A stretch of 63,087 nucleotides of DNA from Bdellovibrionales bacterium (GTDB lineage Bacteria > Bdellovibrionota > Bdellovibrionia > Bdellovibrionales > UBA1609), in assembly GCA_020630675.1 (NCBI GenBank), contig JAHDIR010000012.1:1-63087 (forward strand), in the 5' to 3' direction. Shown here piece after piece: positions 24,427-33,129 of the stretch. Each line of letters opens with the position of its first letter. Positions within the stretch are counted from its first letter, which is position 1. The translations under genes were made by a program, and so were the position numbers. A model generated the notes under the pieces. The model was not told the origin of the DNA. It saw only the letters and a list, made by a program, of their open reading frames with translations, and did not search any database.

Positions 24427-26418
24427 TTATTTACGTCTTCGTCTCGTACTTGTTGGCTGGCGAGCTTTACTATTTAAGTCAAATATAACTGATTTTTTCT
24501 CACCGACTTTAAGGTTAATTCTTTTGTATTTCGTAATTCCTTTGTAGGGATTTGTTGCTTTAATTATAATATCAGAGTCAGATCTAACAGCATAATTTCT
24601 AATTGGCAAAGTTTTTTCTGATAGAGGTTTGCCATTAACATAAAGCTTAACGTTTCTTGATGGTCTGGCGTCTATGGTTAAGTAAGAAATCAAAGCTTTT
24701 TGCATGGTGGTATTAAAAGTTCTCGAGCTACCAGCATTAATTGTAATACCTTCTTTTAGGTAGTCTATATAGTTTAGCTTTCTTAACACTATGTTAAATG
24801 GTTTTTTGTAAGGAACAGAGATTTGCGAGGGAGTTATTTTCTTAGTATCTACACCATTTAGGTATATCTTGGCTCCAGAAGGGCTACTGTTAATCACAAT
24901 CTTAGTTGTGGTAGAAGGCTGTTCTTGTGGCGCACTGTTTGGGGTAGTCGGTATTTTATTTATAGCCTGTCCAGCTTCTTGACCAGGTTGCGAAATTATT
25001 TTTTTTAAATTATTTTGTTTTTTCATAATAGTGGATGAGAAACTGCTCGCACTATTAATGGACTTAGACATAAGGCCACTTTGATAGAGATAATAAATGC
25101 CACCAAAAATAGCGACAAAAATTAAAAACTGAATAAATGAATTTCTCTTTTTTTCAAGTCTTTTGAATTCAACATAAGAAGGCTGGACAACAGACTTTGT
25201 ATTTGTAGACTTGTACTTAGATTTAAAGAAAGGGTTTTCAGATTTTAAACGTGCTTTTGAAAAATCATATTTCTTTGAACCTTCTGTTACTACAGAATTT
25301 TTTCCTGGTGTGGCTTTTACAGTTTTATCACCATCAAATGATGAGTTAGTTCCTGTAATGAGTTCTAAAAATGCACTATCATTTTTATCTTCTTTGTTAT
25401 TAGACTGTAAAGAGTTATTATTTGGCTTTTGAAATGGAATTTGTGAGTATTCTACAATTCTATTTCTAATTTCAATAATTTCATCAGCGTATATTCCCGA
25501 AACAAACATTGAGAAGTCTTGTCTTGAAAAATCTGGGTATTGACGGTTTAAAAAACGATTTAAATCTCTGTTTAATTCAGAAGCGTACTGATACCTAAGA
25601 TTACGATCTTTAACTAAAGATTTATTAACAATACGTTCTAACTCTGGATGGATACTAGGGTTAATCTTTTTTATTGAGGGGATGTTACAGTCACGAATTT
25701 TTCTTAAGGTATTGATCTCATTGTTAGCCACAAAAAGTCTTTCATTAGCTAAAAGTTCCCATAAAACAATTCCAAGAGAAAAAATATCAGTACGGATGTC
25801 TACCTCTAAACCTTGCGCTTGTTCAGGGCTCATATAGCCAAACTTTCCCTTGAGTGTTCCAGCTTTAGTTTTTTCTACTTGGCTTTCTGCCTTAGCAATT
25901 CCAAAATCAACAATTTTTATTTCTCCATCAAAACTTGTCATAATGTTTTGAGGGCTCATATCTCTGTGAATAATATTAAGAGGTTTACCAGTTGTGCCAT
26001 CAATACACTTATGTGCATGATCTAAGCCTGCTGCCACTTCTTTAATAATATATACAATTTGATCAAAAGTTAGTTTTTTACCAATTTTTTTGAGATGGTT
26101 GAGGAGCTGTCGAATATTTTTTCCCTCAACATACTCCATGGCAATAAAAAGCTGTTGATTCTCAATGCCAAATTCATAAATTGAAACCACATTACTATGA
26201 GATAAGTTAATAGCAATTTTTGCTTCTGCTTTAAACATATCAAGAAAGTCTTGGTTATCTGTGTATTGTGGAAGTATTCTTTTCATAGAAATAATTTTTC
26301 CAATGCCACCGGCACCGGGAGCTCTGGCCATAAACACTTCGGCCATGCCACCAGAGGCAATTCTCTCTAAGAGAATATACTTTCCAAAATACTCATGTTT
26401 TGAATTAAACAAAAACAT
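24427..26418 (-). CDS. Membrane Ser/Thr protein kinase with periplasmic PEGA domains
   Basis: A 663-residue Hanks-type kinase. It has a glycine loop (ERIASGGMAEVFMA), catalytic loop IIHRDMSPQNIM, DFGIAKA and GYMSPEQAQG in order within residues 10-280. A low-complexity linker leads to one membrane helix around residues 430-450 (FIQFLIFVAIFGGIYYLYQS). The outer part has two PEGA-like repeats (INSSPSGAKIYLNGV and DARPSRNVKLYVNGKPL) that may sense the cell wall or bind surface partners. It ends in a run of Arg/Lys. AAAGGA abuts the ATG at 26418, leaving no spacer, so the TTG at 26412 (6-base spacing) may be the true start. Divergent from coaE. Confidence 0.92.
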   Translation of the reverse strand: MFLFNSKHEYFGKYILLERIASGGMAEVFMARAPGAGGIGKIISMKRILPQYTDNQDFLDMFKAEAKIAINLSHSNVVSIYEFGIENQQLFIAMEYVEGKNIRQLLNHLKKIGKKLTFDQIVYIIKEVAAGLDHAHKCIDGTTGKPLNIIHRDMSPQNIMTSFDGEIKIVDFGIAKAESQVEKTKAGTLKGKFGYMSPEQAQGLEVDIRTDIFSLGIVLWELLANERLFVANNEINTLRKIRDCNIPSIKKINPSIHPELERIVNKSLVKDRNLRYQYASELNRDLNRFLNRQYPDFSRQDFSMFVSGIYADEIIEIRNRIVEYSQIPFQKPNNNSLQSNNKEDKNDSAFLELITGTNSSFDGDKTVKATPGKNSVVTEGSKKYDFSKARLKSENPFFKSKYKSTNTKSVVQPSYVEFKRLEKKRNSFIQFLIFVAIFGGIYYLYQSGLMSKSINSASSFSSTIMKKQNNLKKIISQPGQEAGQAINKIPTTPNSAPQEQPSTTTKIVINSSPSGAKIYLNGVDTKKITPSQISVPYKKPFNIVLRKLNYIDYLKEGITINAGSSRTFNTTMQKALISYLTIDARPSRNVKLYVNGKPLSEKTLPIRNYAVRSDSDIIIKATNPYKGITKYKRINLKVGEKKSVIFDLNSKARQPTSTRRRRK

Positions 26419-26510
26419 TCCTTTTGTATCAAAAATTATTATTACTTCTTGTATTACTATCGGTTAAATATTTAATGTTATTAAAAAATAAATTGTGTTA
26501 CATTCAATAT

Positions 26511-27122
26511 ATGGACTTTAATCGTAAATTGTGGGTAGGTTTAACAGGGGGAATAGCTACAGGAAAAAGTTCTGTTAGCAAATACCTGATTGAAAAAGGC
26601 GTTGCTGTTATAGATGCTGATGCCATTTCTCACTCATTACTTAAGTCTGGTAGCCCAGCTATTCCCCAAATTAAATCTATTTTTGGACCCAACATATTAA
26701 CAAATGAAGGGGCTGTTGATAGACCTAAGTTGGGTGATATTGTTTTTTCGAGCCCTCAACTTTTAAAAAAATTAGGGCAAATTATGCATCCTTTGGTTCG
26801 TAATAAAACTGAAGATGAAAAACAAAAATTGACCGACCAAGGTCATAGTTTAATTATAAACGATATTCCTCTTTTATTTGAAAATAATTTACAATCAGAT
26901 TATGACTGCACAGTTTTAGTTTATTGTGATCAAAAAACACAAAAAATGCGTTTAAAAAATAGAAACCACTTAACTGATATTGAGGTTAAAAATAGAATAG
27001 CTAGTCAAGTTTCTATTGATAGCAAAGTAAGTTTGGCTGATTATGTTATTGATAATTCCGGAACTTTAAAAGAACTTCATAAAAATATTGATAATTTTTT
27101 AAACCAGCTTTTATTGAGATAA
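26511..27122 (+). CDS. coaE: Dephospho-CoA kinase
   Basis: A 203-residue P-loop kinase that phosphorylates the ribose 3'-OH of dephospho-CoA, the last step of CoA synthesis. Recognised by LTGGIATGKSSVSKYL (Walker A), DADAISH and INDIPLLFENNL, followed by VYCDQKTQKMRLKNR. The ATG at 26511 gives the family-standard N-terminus; the longer frame from 26424 adds a hydrophobic, non-conserved stretch and is rejected. It is a single gene with its own terminator. It starts 92 bp from the divergent kinase gene. Confidence 0.95.
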   Translation: MDFNRKLWVGLTGGIATGKSSVSKYLIEKGVAVIDADAISHSLLKSGSPAIPQIKSIFGPNILTNEGAVDRPKLGDIVFSSPQLLKKLGQIMHPLVRNKTEDEKQKLTDQGHSLIINDIPLLFENNLQSDYDCTVLVYCDQKTQKMRLKNRNHLTDIEVKNRIASQVSIDSKVSLADYVIDNSGTLKELHKNIDNFLNQLLLR

Positions 27123-27127
27123 AAAAA

Positions 27128-27160
27128 GATGAAGTCTTAAATGACTTCATCTTTTTTTTT
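27128..27160 (+). terminator. Intrinsic terminator of coaE
   Basis: A 9-bp perfect stem GATGAAGTC/GACTTCATC with a 6-base loop, preceded by seven A and followed by nine T. It begins 6 bases after the coaE stop, and the A/T tracts make it usable in both directions. Confidence 0.92.
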
Positions 27161-27232
27161 GTAAACTTTTACGGTCTAACACTTAATCATCAACATTATA
27201 CGTTATTTAAAGTTTATTAATATTAACTCTTT

Positions 27233-27865
27233 TTATGGAAGCTTTTGAATAAGAACAAAAGCAAATGGTTTTTTCACTCTTTTGCCAGCTATATACTTAA
27301 GACGATGTATTTTTTCTTGTGGGAGAGTAGACTCATTGACAGATTTGTAGTCTTGCCCACTATCTGTCCCAGCATCTATGGCATACAGAGGAGCATATAA
27401 GCGTTGAATAAATCGCCCTTTTTTGAATAATTTTACAGAGTTTAGTCCTACAACCCAGTCAGGAGATGGGGCAATCATTGATAGAACTGAGATGAATGGA
27501 GCTTCTTTTTTAACAGTAATTTGTAGGCTGGCAACTTGATCACCATCCAAAGGAGACGTTCTTTGGTATTCAAAGACGTCATTGATATTTTGAGCGGCTT
27601 CTAATTCCAGGGAAAGAGGTCCTGGGTTACCAGTTTCGGCCACAACTTTTACTCCTTCAGTTGCAACAGTCCCCTTTGGAAAAAGTTTGTAACTCTTGTT
27701 GTGACTAACGACATTAACCGGCGAAAAATGAGGGTTGCCTGGAAAATTTTCACCAGGAAAAATATCACTTGTAAAGTTGCCAATAAATTTTACTTGATAG
27801 GTAGCTTCAAGACCAAATGCGGAGGCACTGATCAGTAAGCTCATTATAAAAATCATTTTTTTCAT
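27233..27865 (-). CDS. Secreted spondin-domain protein
   Basis: A 210-residue protein with a clean signal peptide (residues 1-18, cut after SAFG or nearby). The mature part is a single Spondin_N domain: YQVKFIGNFTSDIFPGENFP, PHFSPVNVVSHNKSYKLF, VKVVAETGNPGPL, SMIAPSPDWVVGLNSVKL and DAGTDSGQDYKS all follow the family order. In animals this fold occurs in matrix and adhesion proteins; bacterial members are secreted and mostly uncharacterised. AAGGAT precedes the ATG. It stands alone between the coaE terminator and a G-rich intergenic region. Confidence 0.85.
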   Translation of the reverse strand: MKKMIFIMSLLISASAFGLEATYQVKFIGNFTSDIFPGENFPGNPHFSPVNVVSHNKSYKLFPKGTVATEGVKVVAETGNPGPLSLELEAAQNINDVFEYQRTSPLDGDQVASLQITVKKEAPFISVLSMIAPSPDWVVGLNSVKLFKKGRFIQRLYAPLYAIDAGTDSGQDYKSVNESTLPQEKIHRLKYIAGKRVKKPFAFVLIQKLP

Positions 27866-28015
27866 AGTTCACTTATCCTTTTTTCACATGGCTTTATTGC
27901 CATAAGGTCTTTTTTTTATAATCGTCATTTATAAAAAATAAAGCAAATCTTATAATTTTAATTTGTTTTTTAGAAAATCTTAACAAAATTTATGTTTTTT
28001 GGGGGCTTTGTCATT

Positions 28016-28029
28016 TAGGCTTTAGCCTA
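28016..28029. other. Short stem-loop in the 27866-28160 intergenic region
   Basis: Arms TAGGC and GCCTA around TTTA. It is part of a G-rich segment (about 27999-28107) inside otherwise very AT-rich DNA between the spondin gene and the barrel operon. The 295-bp gap holds no convincing ORF; it also contains a DnaA-box match and a tandem repeat. Confidence 0.35.
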
Positions 28030-28046
28030 GGGTGGGGGCCTCAGAG

Positions 28047-28055
28047 TTATCCACA
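28047..28055 (+). promoter_or_regulatory. Perfect DnaA-box consensus match
   Basis: TTATCCACA, the exact 9-base DnaA consensus. It is a single copy with no others nearby, so it is not an origin on this evidence. A chance match or a DnaA-responsive promoter are both possible. Confidence 0.4.
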
Positions 28056-28056
28056 A

Positions 28057-28109
28057 GTGTGCTCCGTACTTTTTGGGGGGTAAGTGTGTCCGTACCTTTG
28101 GAGGGGTAA
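28057..28109. repeat. Two tandem 26-27-bp imperfect repeats
   Basis: Copy 1 (28057-28083) and copy 2 (28084-28109) abut. Both begin GTGTG, contain TCCGTAC, then a T-run, a G-run and GGGGTAA at the end. They differ by a few substitutions and one or two indels. A run of ten T follows. They precede the barrel operon by about 50 bp and could be operator or insertion-element-end sequence. Confidence 0.7.
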
Positions 28110-28160
28110 TTTTTTTTTTGTAGTGTTTCAGAATGAATCAATTTTTACCGATAAAAAGTT

Positions 28161-29252
28161 ATGGAAAATAATAATAATGTTTTATCTAGAATATATATTT
28201 ATGCTTTAGTTCTTTCTTTTTTGTTTTTTTTTCAGGAAAGCTTTGCTAGCGGAATTTTTTATCAAAGCACTCGTGGGTTAGGAATGGGAGGGGCACAAAT
28301 CAGTGCCGTTAATGACGAAACTTCAGTATTAGTAAACCCAGCGGCCTTGGGTAAAATTAGAGGCGGTTATTTTTCAGCTCTTGATTTTGACCTAGAAATG
28401 AGCCCTGATACCTATGAGCTTATTGGAGCTGATATTCTTAGGGGCTTAGACCCGCAAACAATTTTAGATGACCTAAATGCTGATCCAAATAAAGTTTATC
28501 ACCTTCGAGCCCAAAGTTTAATTTCATATGCCAGAAGAAATTTTAGTATTGGACTTTTTGGTAACTACACCGTTGATGCGAATATAAATACTAATAACCC
28601 GCTTCCATTTGAAATGAGCTATCGTAATGACCTTGCTGTTGTTATGGGCTTTAATAAAAGGTTTAAAGAGGGACGAATTAAAATTGGCGGAAATCTTCGC
28701 CTAGTCAATCGTGTAGAAATTGAAGATAACTTTTTAACTAACAGCAACCTTTCTGTGGGTGCTAATGGAAGAGAAGGTATAGGTTTAGGCTCAGACATTG
28801 GTATACAAGTCGCTGCTCCTTGGAAATATCTTCCCACTTTGTCTGCTGTTCTTAGAGATGTTGGTGGAACTCATTATACGCTTAAAGAAGGTCTATTCAA
28901 TGGGGGGAGTAACTCGCCGGAGAAAACGTCGACCTCTTTAGACGTTGGTTTTGCTTTGTTTCCAATTCGATCTAATTACTCTCGATTTACTTTTACTGGA
29001 GAATACAGAGATGTGTTGTCGAGCAGTGATTTAAAGAACTCGCTGTCGAAATATCATTTAGGTTTTGAGTGGAATAGCTTTGATCGTTTCTTTTTAAGAG
29101 CTGGTTTAAACCAGGGTTATTGGACCGCCGGTTTAGAGTATGCCTTTTCAAAATTTCAAATTCAGCTAGCCAGTTATGGTCAAGAGGTGGGAGACACTAT
29201 TGAATCGAAAGAAAGTCGAAGTTATTTACTTAAATTTACAGTGAGGTTTTAA
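28161..29252 (+). CDS. Outer-membrane beta-barrel protein, TraF/PorV-like (copy A)
   Basis: A 363-residue protein with a signal peptide ending near residue 29 (FQESFASG). The mature N-terminus (STRGLGMGGAQISAVNDETSVLVNPAALG) is the signature of FadL-like or TraF/PorV-type barrels. Alternating hydrophobic strands follow, and the chain ends in a Phe (LLKFTVRF), the usual barrel C-terminal signal. It is the first of a three-gene operon and paralogous to the third gene. A transport or surface-assembly role is inferred; no substrate is evident. Confidence 0.8.
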   Translation: MENNNNVLSRIYIYALVLSFLFFFQESFASGIFYQSTRGLGMGGAQISAVNDETSVLVNPAALGKIRGGYFSALDFDLEMSPDTYELIGADILRGLDPQTILDDLNADPNKVYHLRAQSLISYARRNFSIGLFGNYTVDANINTNNPLPFEMSYRNDLAVVMGFNKRFKEGRIKIGGNLRLVNRVEIEDNFLTNSNLSVGANGREGIGLGSDIGIQVAAPWKYLPTLSAVLRDVGGTHYTLKEGLFNGGSNSPEKTSTSLDVGFALFPIRSNYSRFTFTGEYRDVLSSSDLKNSLSKYHLGFEWNSFDRFFLRAGLNQGYWTAGLEYAFSKFQIQLASYGQEVGDTIESKESRSYLLKFTVRF

Positions 29253-29257
29253 AAAAA

Positions 29258-30112
29258 ATGATTTTTTTAAAGACAAAAACAAAAGGGTCTATTTTAAAAA
29301 ATATTTTTTTATTTGTCTTTTTATTGTCTCTGCTTTCTTGTGAAGAAAATCAACTTTTAGAGCTAGATAAGGAAGACACTGATACTACGATATGGTTTGA
29401 AGTAAAAAATCATATCAATGAACAAGAGTATCAAGATGCTATTGATGACTTGGCTCGAATTTCTAATAATTTTAAATTTGATCGTAGTAGAATTATTGAT
29501 CATGCCTCAGCCTATGCCGGACTCTGTGGTTTAGACCTTTTAGCTTTGGTCACAGAGTCAGGGGGGATTGGAGCCGTCACCATCACTCAGTTTTTTATGA
29601 GTATATTTGATGATGCGAGCTCTACAAAACTAGATGCTTGTAATACAGCGATTTCATTATTAGAGACTCATGCTTCAGATGACCCCTCACTGCGAACGGA
29701 AGATGAAAATATAGCGACGATGGCTATATTAATGGCTCAAATCGGCAACAGTTTAAATGTGAGTTTAGACCAAAATAATGATGGAGTGGTCGATATCGGA
29801 CATAATGATTTATGTACAACAACACCAGTGACCGATTTAATGGCTGCTGAGTTTGGTGCGAATTTAGCTAAGTTATTTCAAACAGCCGCAAATTTAAGTG
29901 TTGTAGCTCTGTTAGGAGATGTAAAAAATCAAATAGATCAAGGCTGTGCCGCTTTATCTGGAGGTTTAAATTTTTGTTCAAAAACAGATCCGACGTCTTT
30001 TACCGCCACTGAAATTCAGGGAGTTAGAAGCTTATTACAGGAGGGGCAAATCTTTGGTGTTGGGTCTTGCACAGGTTCCCCCAATAGTTTGGTGAATTGT
30101 ATTTGTTTATGA
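29258..30112 (+). CDS. Lipoprotein between two barrel paralogues
   Basis: A 284-residue protein with a basic N-terminus, hydrophobic stretch and lipobox LLSC at about residues 25-28, so exported and lipidated. The rest is helical and acidic with several Cys (CGLD, DACN, DLCTT, GCAAL, NFCS, SCTG, CIC) that could form disulfides. A stretch DQNNDGVVDIG resembles an EF-hand-like Ca-binding loop. No family is recognised. It begins 5 bp after copy A and overlaps copy B (ATGA), which suggests that the lipoprotein and the two barrels act together. Confidence 0.75.
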   Translation: MIFLKTKTKGSILKNIFLFVFLLSLLSCEENQLLELDKEDTDTTIWFEVKNHINEQEYQDAIDDLARISNNFKFDRSRIIDHASAYAGLCGLDLLALVTESGGIGAVTITQFFMSIFDDASSTKLDACNTAISLLETHASDDPSLRTEDENIATMAILMAQIGNSLNVSLDQNNDGVVDIGHNDLCTTTPVTDLMAAEFGANLAKLFQTAANLSVVALLGDVKNQIDQGCAALSGGLNFCSKTDPTSFTATEIQGVRSLLQEGQIFGVGSCTGSPNSLVNCICL

Positions 30113-31326
30113 AGATAAAATTTAAAATTTTTATTTGTATTTTTCTTTTTACCGGATCAAGTTTTGCCGAGGAACTTTATGATAGCTACCGAGCTGCCCG
30201 AGCTATGGGTATGGGAGGGGCATATACTGGAGTGGTTCAAGGTTTAGACTCACTTTTTTACAATCCCGCTTCATTGGCTGATATTCGGGGTGTGAATTTT
30301 AATTTAATGGATTTAGGTTTAGGAGTGAGCGATGTTGATCAGGCAGTCATTGATAGCCTGCAAGAGTTACAAGACTCCAGCACAATAGCTCAAGCTCTTC
30401 AAGATTTGTATGGTGAGCCTGTGGCTTTAGCTGCTAATATTAAAGCGGGGCTTGCTCTTCCGGGCTTTGCCATTGCTGGTTATGGCTTTGGTGATTTAAG
30501 CTTAACGGTTAATAACCCTGTTATTCCTAATGTTGAAATGAATGCCATTGTTGATGTTGGTTTAGCCATGGGCTTTGGCTTTCGTTTAAACTCACTAATG
30601 AACTTTGGTGTCGTAGCCCGAAGAGTGACACGTTACGGAGATCGCCAAACCTTCACAGCGTCTTCAGTGAGTCAGTTAGATCCTGAGGTTTTTTCTGACG
30701 CCTTTGAGAAAAAAGGTAATGGTTTAGGAGTAGATGTTGGTCTCGACTTTGTCGGTCGAGGAAGCTTTTTAATTCCAAAGTTATCTTTAGTTTATAAAGA
30801 CATTGGTAATACTTCTTTTACAAGTACCAGTAGTACCTTGGGGCCACCGCCTACACAAGAGGCTGAGCTGATTTACTCAGGCTCTTTAATTTTTGATGCT
30901 AGCTTGGCTTCACTCACTTTGGCCGCAGATTATCGACACGCTTTGAAAGAAGATGTGAGTGATGGCAAAAAAATTCATGCTGGGGCAGAGTTAAGTTTGC
31001 CAATTATGGATTTAAGAGCCGGCCTCAACCAAGGATATATCACCTACGGCGTTGGCCTTAATTTTGGTTTATTTCGTTTAGATGCTGCTAGTTATGGTTT
31101 AGAAACTGGAGAAAAGCTTGGGCAAAAAGAAGAAAGACGTTACAGCGCTCAACTGTCATTAGAGTTTGGTTTTGATTTTGCTCAAAAAAGAGGACGGCGA
31201 GGACTTTCAAGTATGTTTAAGCTGAAAAAAGCTGGGCGTGGAGGGCGATCGTCGATGGGCACAAGTGGAGGTCGGAGAGCTTATAAGAGGCAGTTTTATA
31301 AAAACTACCTCAAGCCTCGTCGTTAA
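30109..31326 (+). CDS. Outer-membrane beta-barrel protein, TraF/PorV-like (copy B)
   Basis: A 405-residue protein. I use the ATG at 30109, which overlaps the TGA of the lipoprotein gene (ATGA) and starts a normal signal peptide (IKFKIFICIFLFTGSSFAEE), over the TTG at 30097. The mature N-terminus, AARAMGMGGAYTGVVQGLDSLFYNPASLADIRG, aligns by eye with copy A. Barrel-like strands continue to SAQLSLEFGFDF at about residue 365. Unlike copy A it then has a 40-residue basic, Gly/Arg-rich tail (GGRSSMGTSGGRRAYKRQF) that is unusual behind a barrel and may face the periplasm. Confidence 0.8.
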   Translation: MKIKFKIFICIFLFTGSSFAEELYDSYRAARAMGMGGAYTGVVQGLDSLFYNPASLADIRGVNFNLMDLGLGVSDVDQAVIDSLQELQDSSTIAQALQDLYGEPVALAANIKAGLALPGFAIAGYGFGDLSLTVNNPVIPNVEMNAIVDVGLAMGFGFRLNSLMNFGVVARRVTRYGDRQTFTASSVSQLDPEVFSDAFEKKGNGLGVDVGLDFVGRGSFLIPKLSLVYKDIGNTSFTSTSSTLGPPPTQEAELIYSGSLIFDASLASLTLAADYRHALKEDVSDGKKIHAGAELSLPIMDLRAGLNQGYITYGVGLNFGLFRLDAASYGLETGEKLGQKEERRYSAQLSLEFGFDFAQKRGRRGLSSMFKLKKAGRGGRSSMGTSGGRRAYKRQFYKNYLKPRR

Positions 31327-31349
31327 AGAGTAGACAAATACTTTGAGCC

Positions 31350-31913
31350 TTAGTGGTAAGCTTCAGTGATAGGAGCTCGACCCATTATATTTTTATAGTT
31401 TTTATAAAAATACTGATAATCTCTAGTTTTCTTGTGAGCTTTAAATTTTTCTATAAGTAGCTCTTTGCGATAAGGAGTGAGTTCTGGAAATAGAATGGTT
31501 TCGGTAATTATAAACTCAAATTCTGGTGGGCGGTTAATACTTTCCCAAAGAGCTTTTTCATTTTTCATAGCCTCACGGTCACCCTCAGTGATATTGGGGT
31601 TTACATTTTGATCTGGCCAAGCTTTGGCATAGTAGCCAGCTCCACCGGGGCGAACAAACCTATAAAACAAGTCACCAGGCCCTCCCATATAATTAACACA
31701 TTGGCGTAAGCGCTCGTCAGCCTCTTTGCGATCGACGTAACTGCCTCCAGTCCAATAGGAAAAGTCATGTTCATAACAGCAGTGACCCCAGTTTCCATCT
31801 GGGGCTCCCGCTGAACAACCATCAGTTTCAAAAAAGGTAATGTCATTTATGTCATAGTCAGCAAATGTACTTAATGAAAACAATGCAGTTATGATCAGTA
31901 AAATAGACTTCAT
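31350..31913 (-). CDS. Secreted phospholipase A2-like protein
   Basis: A 187-residue protein with a signal peptide (ILLIITALFSLSTFA). The core DGCSAGAPDGNWGHCCYEHDF contains CCxxHD, the catalytic His-Asp motif and paired cysteines of the phospholipase A2 fold, with DGC as the calcium-loop side. Downstream ADERLRQCVNYMGG continues the second helix. True PLA2 motifs read CCxxHxxC; here the last Cys is not at that spacing, so activity is uncertain. I choose the ATG at 31913, which has GGGAG upstream and overlaps the stop of the phosphoesterase gene (ATGA), over 31928. Confidence 0.65.
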   Translation of the reverse strand: MKSILLIITALFSLSTFADYDINDITFFETDGCSAGAPDGNWGHCCYEHDFSYWTGGSYVDRKEADERLRQCVNYMGGPGDLFYRFVRPGGAGYYAKAWPDQNVNPNITEGDREAMKNEKALWESINRPPEFEFIITETILFPELTPYRKELLIEKFKAHKKTRDYQYFYKNYKNIMGRAPITEAYH

Positions 31914-32872
31914 AATGGATACTCCCATGGTATAGATGGCAAGGCCTCTATGGAAAAGGGTTGGTCATTTTTGTTGGTATTAATTATCACTTTTACACCT
32001 CTTACCTCAGGGGCTCCAAACACCTCTAGCCGATAGAAGTTTGGAAGGGGATATTCAAAATCCCAAGCATTAACTGCTTTAAGAGGCATATTAAATTGAA
32101 AACTATGGCTATCACCATGAACAAGGAGTACACTTTTTTGGAATTTAGTAACCCAATGAGAAAGAGAATTAAGGAAGTTTTTAAAGCCTAAGTTATTGGC
32201 CCGGTCTTTTTCAAATAAAGGGTTGGCATGAATGAATAGAACTAGGGCTTGAGAGTCGTTATTGATAGATGATTCAAAGATATAGTCAAGCCAATCTTGG
32301 TTGGCTAAGCTTCGCAGCCGGTGTTCACTCATGGCTGTTGGTTTTTTAGGAGCGTAATTATTATTAGAACCAACGATATGTAATGTCGCAAAAGAAACTT
32401 TTTTAATTTGCCAGAAGCTGTTTTCTACGAAGGTTTTGTAACGACTTCTAACGTCGGGCTGACGAAGTAATGATAATTTATTTTCCCCAAAACTCATTTT
32501 TTGATCAAAAAAAGTTTTTCTTAGAAAGTCTAAACGTTCGATGGGGTCTTGTTTGTAGCGGTGGCAGTCTGTCCATTCATTGTCACCAGGTGTGTAAAAG
32601 AGTGGGGTCTGAAAAGAGTCAAAGTGCTTTTTGACTCTTAAAAGAGTCTTATTACTACAGGTGGTATTTCCACCTCTTATATCGCCGACATGAATAGCAA
32701 AATTTGGTTGGTCTTTGTCAACTTGCTGTCTAAGTTTGTCGAACATGGAATGAGCCTCTGGAACAAAATAAGGGGCATCTCCAAAAGCGATAAACGCAAT
32801 AGGTTTAGCAGAAGTAGTTAATGAAAAAAATAGGGTAGTAAGAAAGGTAAGCGCAAAGAATTTTTGACTCAT
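31910..32872 (-). CDS. Secreted calcineurin-like metallophosphoesterase
   Basis: A 320-residue protein. The ATG at 32872 has AAGGAGG upstream and gives a normal signal peptide cut near residue 22; the longer frame to 32971 lacks this. Metallophosphatase motifs are AFGDAPYF (first metal Asp), HVGDIRGGN (GDxxxxG), TPGDNEWTDC (GDNE variant of GNHD) and VHGDSHSF (GHxH variant GDSH). Binuclear-metal phosphoester or nucleotide hydrolysis in the periplasm is expected; the substrate is unknown. It is coupled to the PLA2-like gene and divergent from addB. Confidence 0.8.
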   Translation of the reverse strand: MSQKFFALTFLTTLFFSLTTSAKPIAFIAFGDAPYFVPEAHSMFDKLRQQVDKDQPNFAIHVGDIRGGNTTCSNKTLLRVKKHFDSFQTPLFYTPGDNEWTDCHRYKQDPIERLDFLRKTFFDQKMSFGENKLSLLRQPDVRSRYKTFVENSFWQIKKVSFATLHIVGSNNNYAPKKPTAMSEHRLRSLANQDWLDYIFESSINNDSQALVLFIHANPLFEKDRANNLGFKNFLNSLSHWVTKFQKSVLLVHGDSHSFQFNMPLKAVNAWDFEYPLPNFYRLEVFGAPEVRGVKVIINTNKNDQPFSIEALPSIPWEYPL

Positions 32873-33129
32873 TGGGTCCCTCCTTATGAGTTTGAAAAAT
32901 TTACCAATAAAGTTGTTTTGTAACAACTTACATTGTCTGTCATTCTTAAGAGGTACGGAGAACGCTAACAAAATGAGGGGTGACAGTTCATTGAGTAGAG
33001 TTAAGTCTTTATTATTATTAACTCAAATAGATAGAAATCTGCGTCCTAAGTTGCCACCCTTGAAAAATAAAGTTAACGGTGAAACGTCGTTAATAATTTC
33101 ATACCCCAAAAAGTGTTACATAATAATTC

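Noticed and set aside
26424-26510. Upstream extension of coaE
   Set aside because: It adds a Leu-rich, non-conserved stretch before the family-typical N-terminus.
28047-28055. Replication origin signalled by a DnaA box
   Set aside because: There is only one exact box, no cluster, no AT-rich unwinding repeats with it, and no dnaA, dnaN or parAB genes around.
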